Position numbers and translations under genes: made by a program
Assembly: GCF_030272615.1 (NCBI RefSeq)
Contig: NC_081406.1
Span: 211,394,997 to 211,458,996 of the forward strand
Direction: 5' to 3'
Origin: Cryptomeria japonica
Taxonomy: Eukaryota > Streptophyta > Pinopsida > Cupressales > Cupressaceae
Length of the DNA: 64,000 nt
Shown: one piece after another, positions 11,745 to 23,409 of the stretch
Numbering within the stretch: position 1 is the stretch's first letter
How the letters are laid out: every line of letters starts with the position of its first letter
Notes under the pieces: model-generated
Seen by the model: only the letters and a program-made list of their open reading frames with translations
Told to the model about the DNA's origin: nothing
Databases searched by the model: none

Positions 11745-12005
11745 TTGTCCTTGAATTTGACTTGTCAAAATCTTTGGTCGTCACCAATGGAGTTTTGAGT
11801 AAACTGAAATAGGTAAATCTAAAATACCAAAAATCAACCATGCGGTGACTATATAAAATAGATAACCCAAAATAATACTTTTCTCTACTAAATTTCCATA
11901 AAAACGTGCTCACATTTGCAACCTGCAAAAATTGACCGTCAAATTTAGGCACACATGTCAACTTCAATGCTCTTTAAATTCGTTAGAGTTAGTAAATGAA
12001 ACATG
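11745..12005 (+). repeat. Diverged repeat family, copy 1
   Basis: Aligns by eye with 12990-13255. Shared words include TAAAATAGATAA, ATTTCCATAAA, ACATTTGCAACC and ATCAAATTTAGGC/GTCAAATTTAGGC, followed by an ACATGTC block. The order is the same in both copies. Confidence 0.65.
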
Positions 12006-12989
12006 CCAAGAAATTTAATGGGCACGCTTACTCTTATGTCAATCTTTTTTTTATGAATTGTCATGACCATGGTTCATATATACATGAAATAAATGTATGG
12101 GTAAATAAATGTGTATTTTGATGTTGGGAGGAGGGAGATGGGTCTCACAATGATTAATACCTAGAATCTAAATTAGATTTAGAAATAGATAGCTATGATA
12201 AATGTGTATTATAAAATTATGAATTATATGAAGATTTGATTAATGTGATAGGAACATCTTCAAACCTTCTGAATGTGGCCTTGATCTTGAAAAAATGACA
12301 TTGAACTTGGTATTCTAAGTTTTCATGCTCTACAAATATCCTTTTATATAGATTGGTATGTATAACCTAAAAATTATATGGGTCAACATTTCACATTCAA
12401 TGATGGCATGAATCCCATATTAGCCCATATGGTAGTATAATGCACAAAGTTGTATAGGCCAACATGGTAATCTAATGATAATCTAGTGGATCTAGTTAAT
12501 GACTCGCGAGACATGAATAACACTTCCTCTCCACTTTATTTGATTTGGTTGCAGTTTCCCATTGATCCTTAACCTTCTTGTCCATATTGTTTAGCCCTTA
12601 AACCAACGTCCAAGTACTTCCAAAACTCCAAAGACATTTTACCAACCTTTGATTAGAGTCACTTGAGAGACCATAGCTCATGTTCCTTGAGTGACGAATC
12701 CTAGAAAAAGAGGCACCCTAGACCCTTGAAAGGGGTGAACCTATCATTTTTAGAGACATGCATGATTGATTTTGTTTTGATCATTATGCCACCACTTTTT
12801 CTCATGATTTTATAGTTCTAATTGATTCAAATCTCTCCATGACTAATTCTCTTCTTCTCTTGACTCTTAATTACTCTTCAATCCACTCCCTATTAGATCT
12901 CTAGTCTTTTCTCAATGAATCTCCCTAATTTGTGAAGCCTATTTGCTATAATTATCTCCATTTTTTGCATTTAATTGGCCAAATGTTTG

Positions 12990-13255
12990 GTCATCAACAA
13001 TGTTGTCTAAATGGAGTTTAAGTCAAAGAGGCAAAAAATATTTTCAAATCCACTTCACACCAATAGACAACAAAAATATCCCATGCAATAACTTTCTAAA
13101 ATAGATAATCTCAAAAAGTACTTTTCAAGTATATTTCCATAAATAATTTTGACATTTGCAACCCATAGAGTCACCTATCAAATTTAGGCCAACATGTCCA
13201 CCCCAATGCTATCCAAATTTGTTCGTCCAAAAAAGTTGGTACATGAAACTATTAG
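12990..13255 (+). repeat. Diverged repeat family, copy 2
   Basis: Same orientation and block order as the copy at 11745-12005, with many substitutions and small indels. Probably two old copies of one repeat, or the two LTRs of a collapsed element with about 1 kb between them. Confidence 0.65.
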
Positions 13256-13812
13256 TGTAAATAGAGTCATTATACACCTAGTTAGTTAATTGCATTTCTA
13301 TGATTGAGCTATTCACACCTATCTTAAGTTTACTTAGGTTAGTTAATGTGTTTTTCTCACTTCATAGCATTGAGACATGTGTCCTCACCTATTGAGACAC
13401 CTATTGCATGCACATACTTGCCACTTGCTCACACACTTGTTAAGTGATCTCACAAGTGTTGCACCTTTGGAGGGGTAGTCAACTTTTCACTCCTACCTTC
13501 TCACCTCCTCATCATTTCCTTTATATGCAAGATGTTTATGTACATTTTACACACTTTTCATATTCCATGATAGATATCCTATTGTGTAGTCAAGTTTTCA
13601 AATTACCTTGCAAACAAAGGGTTTTGCTTGGTAATATTTGTGTTGGTGCACACTAGAACACCCATTTTGTAGTTGAGTTTTTAGATTATCTAGCAAATAA
13701 AGGTAATATTCCTTAGTGTGATTTAACTAGCATAACACACCTCACTAGACCTATTTGGATCCCCATTCTTTAGCATGGAACACACAACATAACACACCTT
13801 GTTGTCTAGTGG

Positions 13813-13814
<2 letters not shown>

Positions 13815-13868
<54 letters not shown>
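13815..13868. repeat. (TC)27 microsatellite
   Basis: Uninterrupted TC dinucleotides over 54 bp. Confidence 0.98.
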
Positions 13869-13874
<6 letters not shown>

Positions 13875-15097
13875 CCCATAGCATAACATACCTTGCTAGT
13901 CGCTAGATCATGGTTTATTGTGGTGTATGTTCTTGTTTTTTTTATAAGTCCACTTGTGCTCTTGTAATAACATGTTGATAAAGATATTAGCGACAAAGAA
14001 ATTTTTATATCAAGGTCTCTTCAATTAGTTGACTAGGAAACTTTTTATTGGCTTTAGTACTAATTGATGTCATGGAAATGGGGACAAGGCAACAACAAAG
14101 TTCAATGTTAATAAGTTAGTTTCAACCATAAAAACAAAACAAAGAACTAAAAACCATTCCAAACATATCAAAAGAGATTTCAAAAAGCATGAAAGAAGTT
14201 TAACAAAATAAAAGAAAGGAGAAGAGCCTCCCTAAGATGCTTACATGATGCCTTTTGATGCTTCTCCCTTGTTTCTCCACTCTCCAAGTCCCAAATGAGT
14301 GTAGCTCTCAGCTTTTAGCACTAGCCACGGATGCCATATGGAGATTCAAGATGGTTGAATATGATAAGCAAATGCTATGCAAGTGTAGATAGTGATGCTA
14401 TGAAAAAGCTCTATGCTAATACCAGTATAACAACAATACTCTAATGCTTTCTTTTTTGCTTGAGGAGAAGGGTTCTATTTTTAGAAGAAATGGGGAAATG
14501 AAGGGTTAAGATTGAGCAATCTTAACAAGGGTTAGGATTGAAAGATATTCAATCCATGTGAGACTTTCAACCCAATCCCATGTTGACAAGTGTCACCATG
14601 AGGAGAAATGCTTGAGGGGACATGATGGTTACCCTAGTCAAAGAAATAAATGCTTTGAAGAGACACATGGGTTACATGAGGGTTAAGTTAGGGGTCAAAG
14701 TCCTTAACCATGGGTGCAAGTGGAATTAACCATTAATGGTCATGTAAGAGCCATAAGTGGTTTGGAAGACTTTAGAGGTTAATTTGTTGAACACACAAAG
14801 CATTAATTCCTTTTCAAAGACTTTGGAGTCTTTGAGAAGTGACTCCAATTTGCTTAGGAATGTGACAATATTTAGGGGATGGATTAGGTTAATTAGGAAG
14901 GGTTTAGAAGAATCTAGAAGGGGTTTAGGCATGCAAGTGGATTTTGTAGGAAAATGCAAGTGGGAGGAATTTTGGTATTTTCAATTAAAATAAAATCATT
15001 TATTTCAATTAAATGGTGTAAGTTGCATTTGGATAAATATTTAAATAAATATTAATTTATTTATATGAGAAAAAGAAGATAAAGCATTAAATGCTTG

Positions 15098-15310
15098 AAG
15101 ACTTTGAGGGAAACCATTAAAGGCTTAAGAAGACTCTAGAAGGAAGCCATTAAGTTTGAAGACTTTAAGGGAAACCATTAAAGGCTTAAGAAGACTCTAG
15201 AAGGAAGCCATTAAGTTTGAAGACTTTAAGGGAAACCATTAAAGGTTTGAGAAGACTCTAGAAGGAAGCCATTAAGTTTGAAGACTTTAAGGGAAACCAT
15301 TAAAGGTTTC
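15098..15310. repeat. 61-bp tandem repeat x 3.5
   Basis: Units start AAGACTTTRAGGGAAACC at 15098, 15159, 15220 and 15281, exactly 61 bp apart and nearly identical. They lie inside the solo LTR. Confidence 0.9.
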
Positions 15311-15600
15311 AAGTGGGTGAGGATAAATAGGATTTTAAATAAATAATTTTTTTATTTAAAATAGTTGTGCAACTTGCATTTGTAGGAAAATGCAAGTGGG
15401 TGGAGGATAAAGGTGATTTAAATAAATGATTTATTTAAAATAGTTGTGCAACTTGCATTTGTAGGAAAATACAAGTGGGTGGAGGATAACGGTGATTTAA
15501 ATAAATGTTAATTTATTTAAATGTGAGAGGTGGGATTTTGGGGGATTTAAATAAATATTAATTTATTTAAATGTGAGAGAATATTTAATTAAATAAATAT
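15311..15600. repeat. Second LTR-internal repeat block, about 80-100 bp units
   Basis: Repeated GTTGTGCAACTTGCATTTG, AAAATGCAAGTGGGTGGAGG and TTTAAATAAATGATTTA modules, with AT-rich palindromes between units. Confidence 0.7.
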
Positions 15601-15801
15601 GATTTATTTATTTAATTAATGGTCTGAATTTTTTAAGTGAATTAAATCAAATAAATTGAATAATTTATTTAATTAATAGGAGAAGAGGGTTAAGATGAAT
15701 TAATTAAATATATTAATTTAATTAATTATTAATTGATGGTTAAATAATCAAATAAATATTAAATATTCATTTAATTAAGTGGACAGATTTATGTGACTAC
15801 A

Positions 15802-17692
15802 CTAATGTTGTTTTCTTTGTGTATATTTGAAGGTTATTTGCATGGATTGATAGGTCATCCCTCAAACTTAGTGTCATTCTATCCCAAGTTTGTCTTGTTC
15901 TCAGATACTTTGTCTCTTCATTTCTACTTTACCACAAGTATGAGTGTAAGTTCATACTCCCACTAAAGTAGGAAATAAATTTAGTGTCATAAATTGTAAC
16001 CCCTTACAATTTCACTCTCCTTTTGGACCCTTGGTTTAGTGTGCCCTTTTTCCTATATCATTTCAAGTTTATTTGAGTTATGGCCTATTTTAAATTTCAA
16101 TGCACTTAAAATATTGTCAATCCTAATATAAATTCTAAAGTTAATATAAGGGCCCTATTATCTCACTTCCCTAAAAATCAAGGCCTATTTTGTTGGGACG
16201 CTACTCAAAAGTATGAAATGTCTGATGTTTTTTGGCTAAAATTTTGGGAGAGTAACCTATTGGCCTTAACAATACCAAATTTGGTCTCAATATTGGGATG
16301 ACCATTATAAGTCATCTAAATGCAAAAATATCTTGAGAACCCTATACAAGGCATCATTCATAATTCATTTCATCATCTCATCTTAACAATTCAATAGTAA
16401 ATATTCTTCCTCAAGAGTAGACCTAAGCATAAAGAGTGTCAAGCTTCAACAAGCTATCTTCATTTATGTTTTCATGATGGATTTTGTTATGACTTATCAT
16501 GTTATTGCATCAACACTTGGATGGTTGATACTAAGAGAATTGCATCATCAATCAAAGGTATAATCATTTCATTTCCACACTTTAATTCATCATTTCTTTC
16601 ATTTTTAGCCTCTTTTCATCATTGTTGTAGTGGAGGTTAACACTTACTCGAGGTTTGACATAAAAAATCCTCAATACAACCCAACACCATTTTAATCTCC
16701 TTTTGTCCATCTAAAGCCTCATAAACAAGTTCTAGGCTCAGTTTGAAGACACAAAAGTACCAAGACTTAGAAATAATGATTCTCCAAAAAGTTTCATCAA
16801 AAAAGGTTTGAACACTAACAAAAAGTGCTAGTGTTCTCAGGATGAGGGTTCCTAGCACCATAGTCCACCTAGTCTAGGTGATTTAACCTAAGGTTTGACC
16901 CATGTAATGCACCCAGAGACCTATTAGGACTAGGGTGCCTAGCTCCAGTGTCTAGCCATTTTAAGTTCAGATTTTAGACATAGGTTCCTTTTGGCATCTC
17001 ATTTCTAGATTTATACATTTTCGTTGACTCTTAGTTTAAAATGTATACGTATATGCTGATTATTTCCAAATTTGCAACATTTAATCTAGTTCTTGCATTT
17101 TAAATCTCTAATAAGATGCAGTTAATCAAATCACAAAAGAGCGCAATCAATCATTACGCTCATCTCTCCCAAGGGTTTTTATAGTTGTGCCTATTTATTG
17201 TTCTCCAATGTATTGATGGGATTGGGTTTGATTCCTAGTTTTCATTCTAGGCTTAGATCCCATTTTTCTGCATTAGTGATTGGTAGTGTTGAAGAGAGGG
17301 AGAAGGATGCATATGACGCTAAAATTGTAAACCTATATGTGTAACCATCAAGTATGAAAAATCAGATGTAAGCAATGAGGTCCTGAATGAGAGATAAGCT
17401 AAGAGTGGTTTGGCAAAAAAAAGGAGATAAATGTGTGTGAATAAAATAGGAAAGTATATGTTCATACATGTAAAAAAAATTATATAATAAAATGTGTCAA
17501 TGTATTAGTTGTTCAAATGGTGTCCTACAAGTATGAGTGTGTTGGGATGCTTGTAGGTTAGGTCCCCATTATTGTGTGTATTTGGTATAAGATATAATTG
17601 GATCATAGATAGACTATCATAAGCTATGAGTCCTTGTAGTTTAACCTACAACCATAAGGAAACCCTGTCTCATTTTCATATGTGCACATGAG
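15802..17692. other. Intergenic or unclassified repeat
   Basis: No gene supported. There is one short minus-strand ORF (16637-16861) with no recognisable domain. The text near 16880-16970 and 17160-17280 looks repeat-like, but I cannot place it. Confidence 0.4.
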
Positions 17693-18205
17693 TGTTAATG
17701 TAGGTATTTATTTTCCTGGTAGGTTATTTATTTTTTCCCTTACTCCTAGGATTTTCCTACACTTTTATTAAGTTTTCCTAGGTTCATAAAGTGAGTTTGA
17801 CTAGGATATGATGTTAAGGTTCCCCCTTCCATAAAAGGTGGTGTCCCCATCCTTAAAGAGTGGATATTTTTCTATTTTTAGACTACTTGGTTCTCACTCT
17901 CTATTGGTTGGATTTGAAACCTCCATCCTATCCTTAGTTCTATATAAACTCACTACCTAGCTTATTTTTGGAATTATTTTGCATACATTGTGATGCTCTT
18001 GCATAGGTTAGAATTCATGTACTTTGATTGATGTAATCATTTTTCTGTAACATCTCTTTGAGCTTCTAATACAATATTATCATCTTGGCATTTTCACATA
18101 TTTTGGAATCATTGGTTCTATAATTACTTTGTTTGATTTATAATTTTATAGCTTTTTTCTCTCATAGAAAGATCTTGGCTATGTATCTATTTCATAATTC
18201 TAACA
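17693..18205 (+). mobile_element. 5' LTR of Copia A
   Basis: Runs from TGTTAATG to TAACA. A TATATAAACTC promoter-like box lies near 17941. About 50 bp longer than the 3' LTR. Confidence 0.85.
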
Positions 18206-18217
18206 TGGTATCAGAGC
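18206..18217 (+). promoter_or_regulatory. Primer-binding site (initiator tRNA-Met type)
   Basis: TGGTATCAGAGC immediately follows the 5' LTR end. This is the standard Copia first-strand primer site. Confidence 0.9.
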
Positions 18218-19040
18218 TTTGGTTCTAAGAGTTTTGAGTCCTTGAATTTCTAATTAAGATATTGAAGTTTTTTTGTATGATCTTGTAAATTGTCACATGC
18301 TCTTCTTTTGTGTTTCTATACGAACTTGAGAATAAAAAAGGCTTTGCAAAGATCTTTTAATCTTATATTTCCATTTTTTTTGGGTGAGATCTGGTGATTG
18401 CAACTATTTTGTATATTGTAACAACATTTTTGGCTATCTCATTGCATTTGGGAGGCTTGAGACAGTTAGATCTAACTTTTGTTTCACTTGATGTGGCCAC
18501 TATATGATACATAACAAACAAGAGTTTGAAGCTTAGGTATAGTGAACAAAATTTTATTGACACATTTTTTGCCCAAACAAATACTTCCATTACATTTAGA
18601 AGGCCCAAAAACCCTATCTTCATATGATATTTATCTATTTTTGGATGAATTTTATTTTTGGCAAATTTCTTTTGCTAAGAGGGTTGTCACTATAGGCTAA
18701 ATTAACCATTTTTGTAAAAAATCATTTTTGATCAAATAGTCCATTTTTTGCTAACAAGATATCATTGGGAGGCTTGAGATGAGTTATTTCCATCCATGCT
18801 AATCTTGATTAAAAAAAAATCCATCTTTTGCCAAATATTGTTGGTTGAATCTATATGATGTGTTTTTTCTTTAAAAAGCCATAATTTTTGCCTTGGAGCT
18901 CCATCTTTCACAAGCAAATAGGAATTGGAAAGGATTTGAGACTAGCAGAAAGGGGTGAGGTGTCTCTTGGTATCTCTTTTTTCACCTTTTCTTTCTCTTT
19001 TTGGTACACTCACAAACACTATTCTTTTCTACTCAAAGAA

Positions 19041-20110
19041 ATGGACCAACAAGCAGTTCCAATTCTAACACCATACAACTATTTTGATTGGAAAAGTAAA
19101 ATGTCAATATACTTGAAAATGTTTGAATTGTATAGGGTAAAAATGGGACTATAAATTGAACAAAAAATTGATGTGAAAAAACCTAAATGGTTCAATAAAT
19201 GTGATGAAGCATTGGGAACCTTATGTATGTTTATACCTCCTTATTTGCTCTTTCATTGATTTAGCTTTGTAATTCTTGAGTCAAATTCGTTGATCCATAT
19301 TTTATAAGTAGTGATTCACAAGAGCTCATCTCTCATGAGAATGAATGGTACACTTAGCACTCATTTAATCTAAGTGATGTTCACAGAGTTGATGCATTGA
19401 GTCTTCTTGGGAGGTCACTCATCCCAAAACTACTCCAACTCAAGCACACTTAACCAAGGTTATGCCCACTTATATTGCTACCCCATTTTCTCTTTCATGT
19501 TGAATCTTTACCTAAATCAATTGAAATTTGGACAGCATTGAAAAATCTCTTTGATAAACACAATGAATTAAGAGGTCATCAATTGGAGAACAAGATCATC
19601 AATTTAAGTCCTTTAATTTTTGATATTGAAAAAGACTTCTTCAACAAACTAAAGGACATAAGATTGACATTAAAATAGTGTGGAATTGAGAAATACAATA
19701 AACAATTGATCATAATTATTCTCTCTAAATTTGGCACTAACTATTAAGTCTTTGTTTCTACATTCTATGCTACTAAAAGTTCCTAGGAGATACCTTGACA
19801 ATGCCTTCTCTTGATGTGTTTGTTAATGAAGTCACAATAGAACAAGACATGTTGGTTCAAATGGGCACTCTAAAATCTTATAAGTCTCATGACTTGGTTG
19901 AAAATCAAGGCACTAAAGATAAAAAAGATAATGGAAATCAAGCTAAGAAACAAAATTATCAAGGAGAGAATAATTTAGACGAACCTTCATCTACTTTTAA
20001 AGTAGACACCAGACCTTATTCAAATTAAGGAAAACCTAAGAAGGATAAGATTAAATTTTATTGTAAGAAACTTGGTCATGATGAACATAAAATGTATGAA
20101 TAAATAAATT
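19041..20110 (+). pseudogene. Copia A gag, broken and interrupted by a SINE-like insertion
   Basis: ATG at 19041 opens a Copia Gag N-terminus with the YNYFDWKSKMSIYLK pattern. The Gag core resumes at about 19499 with VESLPKSIEIW and a LFDKHNELRGHQLENKI helix, and decays into a damaged zinc knuckle (CKKLGHDEHK, near 20065). Stops lie at 19153, 19677 and elsewhere. The 19257-19484 insertion splits it; leaving out the insert and one target-site duplication keeps the two halves in register. It is not expected to make a working capsid. Confidence 0.75.
19257..19484 (-). mobile_element. Candidate 5S rRNA-derived SINE, copy 1
   Basis: This 228-bp insert is flanked by ATTTGCTCTTTCAT (19243-19256) and ATTTTCTCTTTCAT (19485-19498), 13 of 14 identical. 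Read on the minus strand, it starts exactly at 19484 with a 5S-like head: GGGGTAGCAATA, then TTAAGTGTGCTTG (the 5S A-box region, 19453-19441), then a GAGTGACCTCCCAAGAAG segment (the C-box region, 19420-19403). About 25 nt of the 5S is missing near the front. A unique tail of about 140 bp follows and is shared with the copy at 57092-57340. A long TSD with no LTRs points to LINE-style insertion, so a SINE rather than a Cassandra-type TRIM, which makes 5-bp duplications. Confidence 0.65.
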
Positions 20111-20269
20111 GACTACCTCACACATCTTCTTGAGAAGGTCAATGATCTCCATCTTCATCAAACCAAGAATATACTTAGAAGAAGGAAAAGGTTTTATGAT
20201 GGTTATGTTCTACATCAAACAAATATAAATAAAAATCTCTTTGAGCTTCTACAAGTGTTGGATCAAGGA

Positions 20270-20600
20270 GATGACTTCTAGATTTAGGAGCTTCTCATCA
20301 TATGACTTCTTCATAGTCCATGGTCTCCTCCTTTGAGCCTTGTGCTATGCCACCTATTTTGATGGCTAACAATACATATATGAAAGTAAATGGGAAGGGA
20401 TCTAGACTAATATTGAGTATAGCACTTTTTAGATGTAATGTATGTACCTAATTTGATCAATAATCATCTTTCCATCTATCAAATTACTCATGGTAGAGTA
20501 GTAAAATTTATAAATTTCACTCCTAAATTCAATTCTCATCAAATATTTGGAGAGAAAAAAAATTATAGCTATTGGGGTGGTTAATCACGCATCTCACTTG
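20270..20600 (+). pseudogene. Copia A protease-region remnant
   Basis: Forward translation shows an SHHMTSS stretch, then PPILMANNTYMKVNGKGS, then LDVMYVPNLINNHLSIYQI. This is the order found in Copia polyproteins just after the aspartic protease site. The catalytic Asp-Ser-Gly is not preserved. From 20600 to 21605 I recognise no integrase or reverse transcriptase. Confidence 0.6.
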
Positions 20601-21605
20601 TGCACCTTATAAGACTTTGTTCTTAATGATGGATTTGATCCTTTGGGTAATGATCTCACACTTCTAACATGGATTGTGATTATGAGAATAATTTTGGTAA
20701 CTTGAACTTGGGCATTCTCACAAGTGATCCAATTATTGCACCTTGAACTTCATCTCCTCCATTTGTTTTTGCTACTTTAGACATCATTTTTTCTTCATCA
20801 AAAGATTCCAATGATTCTTTGTAGTAGGACATACATAGCCTTTCAAATAAATATTAATGGGATGGCTTCTTGATAGGTGTTTCAAAAAATTTTGTGGAGT
20901 ATCATATTGCATATTTGGGAGACACTATTGATTAAATACACATTCTCTTTGATGTAGATGATTCTTCTTCAGTTATTGTGAAGGAACTCTCTAACCCTCT
21001 TTTTCATTCTCTACATGATCATTCCTCACAATTTGGCATGAGTGTGAATATTTTAGAACAACATTTAGAGGGGGAATATTTGCCTTCAAAGGAGATACTT
21101 GAATCTTTGAATTTTGTTCTATAGTAGTTTCTATGAGCTTTTGGATTTTCATCTTTAATAGTGTGGCCTAGAATGCCTAATTTGATGGTGAAAACTTTAA
21201 ATATCGACATGGAGACCTCTAAGTAGTTTTTAGAGACTTCTTAATTTTTTAGATTCTTCCTACATATTACTTTTAGGAATGAGGGGATCTCATGCATAAA
21301 AAATTAGTATTGTTTCTTTTTAAGGGGAGGAATTTTGTTTGATGATCGTGGACCATATTCTACATCTAGTTTCGAGCAACTACCATTAACTCTACATATT
21401 GTGAGGGGGGAAGGGGGACAATGGGGATGCTTATTTGTTTTTCCACTTCTTATCTCTATTTATTTGGGGGGGCATACTTCTTTGTTATGGAAGGGGCATT
21501 CTTCTTCTTTGGGAGAGGATTTTTATATGTACATGGGTACCTAACATGGCTTCATTATTTGGGATCTATAATATTTTCACCCACCTAAGTTGTGCTTAAG
21601 GGGGG

Positions 21606-22068
21606 TGTTAGTGAATGTTTTTGTTCTCCTAGTGGGTTATTTATTTTTCCCTTAGTCCTATGTTCTTTCCTACACTTTTATTAAGATTGATTAGGTTCAT
21701 AAAGAGAGTTTGACAAGGATATTATTTTGAAGTGTCCCCTTCAATAAAAGGTAATGTCGACTACTTGGTGGCCACACTCTATTGGTTTGATTTCCACTTC
21801 CATCCTATCCTTAGCTTTATATAAATTCACTACCTAGTGTGTATTTGGCATTATTTTGCATAAATTGTGATGCTCTTGCATAGATTAGAGTTTTATGCAA
21901 TCATTCTTCTATAACATCTCTTTAAACTCCTAACACGATTTTGTCATCTTTTCATTTGCACATCTTTTGAAATCACGAGTGTATAATTGATTTGTTTCAT
22001 TTATAATTTTCTATTTTATCTCTCTTATAGAAAGATCTTGTTTATGCATCTATTTCGTATTTCTAACA
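21606..22068 (+). mobile_element. 3' LTR of Copia A
   Basis: Runs from TGTTAGTG, just after an AAGGGGGG tract, to CTAACA. Aligns with the 5' LTR throughout, including a TATATAAA box near 21818. Confidence 0.85.
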
Positions 22069-22790
22069 TAGAGTCCTACAAAGCTACTAGTAAGGTGTGG
22101 ATTATATCACTTTATATTGGGTCTCTTGTTTGAGATTTCAAGAGAACCTTTGCATATTTATTTTCCCTGGGCTTAATAAGTTAGGTGTGTCCACTTTGTT
22201 ATGAAGTGTGCTTATTTTAGTGCATATAAATATTGATAGTGTGTAGAGAAAAAGTGTGAAAAATTATTTGATAATATGTTAATTCCTATTGTTGATGAAT
22301 AAATTTGAATGCATGTCATGAATTAAAGAAAGAGGCCTAGATGATACGCCATTTGTGTCATTTTTCTTTGTATCAACTGAATAAAAGTTAAACTCTAATG
22401 TTTTGATTCATCAATCCATTTAATCAACCAATAACCTAGGTTAATACTGGGATACAATGTCTTTGGTTCTTACAAATGTTTTGGAGTGCAAGATGGAGAA
22501 CAATGATCATATTCTTCAAAATAATTGGATAGGGAAAGCAAGAAAGTAGTTTTGAATTGGGTTGACTGGGACATAAGTGTGGCATTGTTTAAGGGTCAAA
22601 TCTATACCCTTAATAAAGTGTAGGGTGATTAAAAGTAATAGAGATAGATTGATCATGTTATATAATGGTGAATTAAGTCAAATAGAAGCTAGGTTTAGAT
22701 TACACACAAACCAAGAAAAAATGATAATATGAACATTACATTTACAATAAGGAAAAATAAATGTAATTGATAAGATAGTATCCATATTTG
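22069..22790. other. Spacer between Copia A and Copia B
   Basis: No gene or named repeat seen. Confidence 0.5.
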
Positions 22791-23195
22791 TGTATCCTAT
22801 TTATTAGTGAAACATATTCCTACACTAATATTGAGTGGAGGGTTATGCAAAAATTTGAATTCCTTACAATGGTTACAAAAATTAAACATAAATGACAAAA
22901 ATAACATCCATACCATAACACAATGATTTACATGGGGAAAACCCTTTCGAGAGAATGACCCCACACTCCAAAATTCGTTGAATATATTACTAAAAAATAA
23001 ACAACATAATAAAATATAATTGTAAAGAATGCTTCTTATAAGAGTATCACGAATTAGAGATCTAAAGGCAACTCAACAAATATAAGACTCTTATACACAA
23101 CTTCCATCTCACACATCTATACATACTATAAATGTAAACTTACTATAAATAGTTACCTTATGCAATTGCAAGATTGAGACACCATTTTCTTAACA
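22791..23195 (-). mobile_element. 3' LTR of Copia B
   Basis: The minus-strand start TGTTAAGAAAATGG is at 23195. It shares ordered blocks with 34788-35606, such as TTATGCAAAA, AACATCCATACCATAACA and a GGAAAACCC block, but is about 410 bp shorter. Confidence 0.8.
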
Positions 23196-23409
23196 TTCTC
23201 TGACTTGTCAAAAACCTTGCAAGAGAAAAGGGGGTATTTGCGCCATAATTTAATTGCTAGAGGCCATGAGGCCCATAGACGTCATCTAAACTTCTTTGTG
23301 CTCACAACCTTAGTTAAAGAATATGTAGCATTCATCAAAGTCTTTACCATAACCAAATTCATGGTGCCATTCTCAACTGTATCTCTAACAAAATGGTATT
23401 AAACATCAT

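Larger units (their letters stand above)
11351..14064. other. Gene-free relic repeat region
   Basis: No gene is supported. It contains a diverged direct repeat (11745-12005 and 12990-13255), a shorter diverged duplication (about 13573-13620 and 13660-13706) and a (TC)27 microsatellite. The short ORFs have no recognisable domains. Confidence 0.5.
14065..15801 (-). mobile_element. Solo LTR of a Ty3/gypsy (Tat-like) element, TSD CTAAT
   Basis: On the minus strand the LTR starts TGTAGTCACATAAATC at 15801 and ends CATGACATCA at 14065. Identical 5-bp flanks CTAAT lie at 14060-14064 and 15802-15806. No internal region, primer-binding site or polypurine tract adjoins it, so it is a solo LTR, the usual product of LTR-LTR recombination. 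It carries two internal tandem repeat blocks and AT-rich palindromes such as TAAATAAATATTAATTTATT. Confidence 0.8.
17693..22068 (+). mobile_element. Copia LTR retrotransposon A, internally deleted
   Basis: The 5' LTR (17693-18205) and 3' LTR (21606-22068) share their order of motifs, including a TATATAAA box and the AGAAAGATCTTG terminal block. A primer-binding site directly follows the 5' LTR. A purine tract AAGGGGGG precedes the 3' LTR. The interior keeps gag and protease-region traces, but I see no integrase or reverse transcriptase, so it is a deletion derivative. Flanking pentamers (ATGAG and TAGAG) match only partly, which fits an old insertion. Confidence 0.8.

Noticed and set aside
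13751..13996. ORF of Arg-Glu repeats
   Set aside because: Produced by the (TC)27 microsatellite; dinucleotide repeats are open in several frames.
15098..15310. Regularly spaced repeat considered as a CRISPR-like array
   Set aside because: Units are contiguous 61-bp tandem copies with no unique spacers, within a plant LTR.
18206..18217. tRNA-like sequences at LTR junctions
   Set aside because: These are 12-base primer-binding sites complementary to a tRNA end, not tRNA genes.
17688..22073. Target-site duplication for Copia A
   Set aside because: ATGAG and TAGAG agree at too few positions to call.
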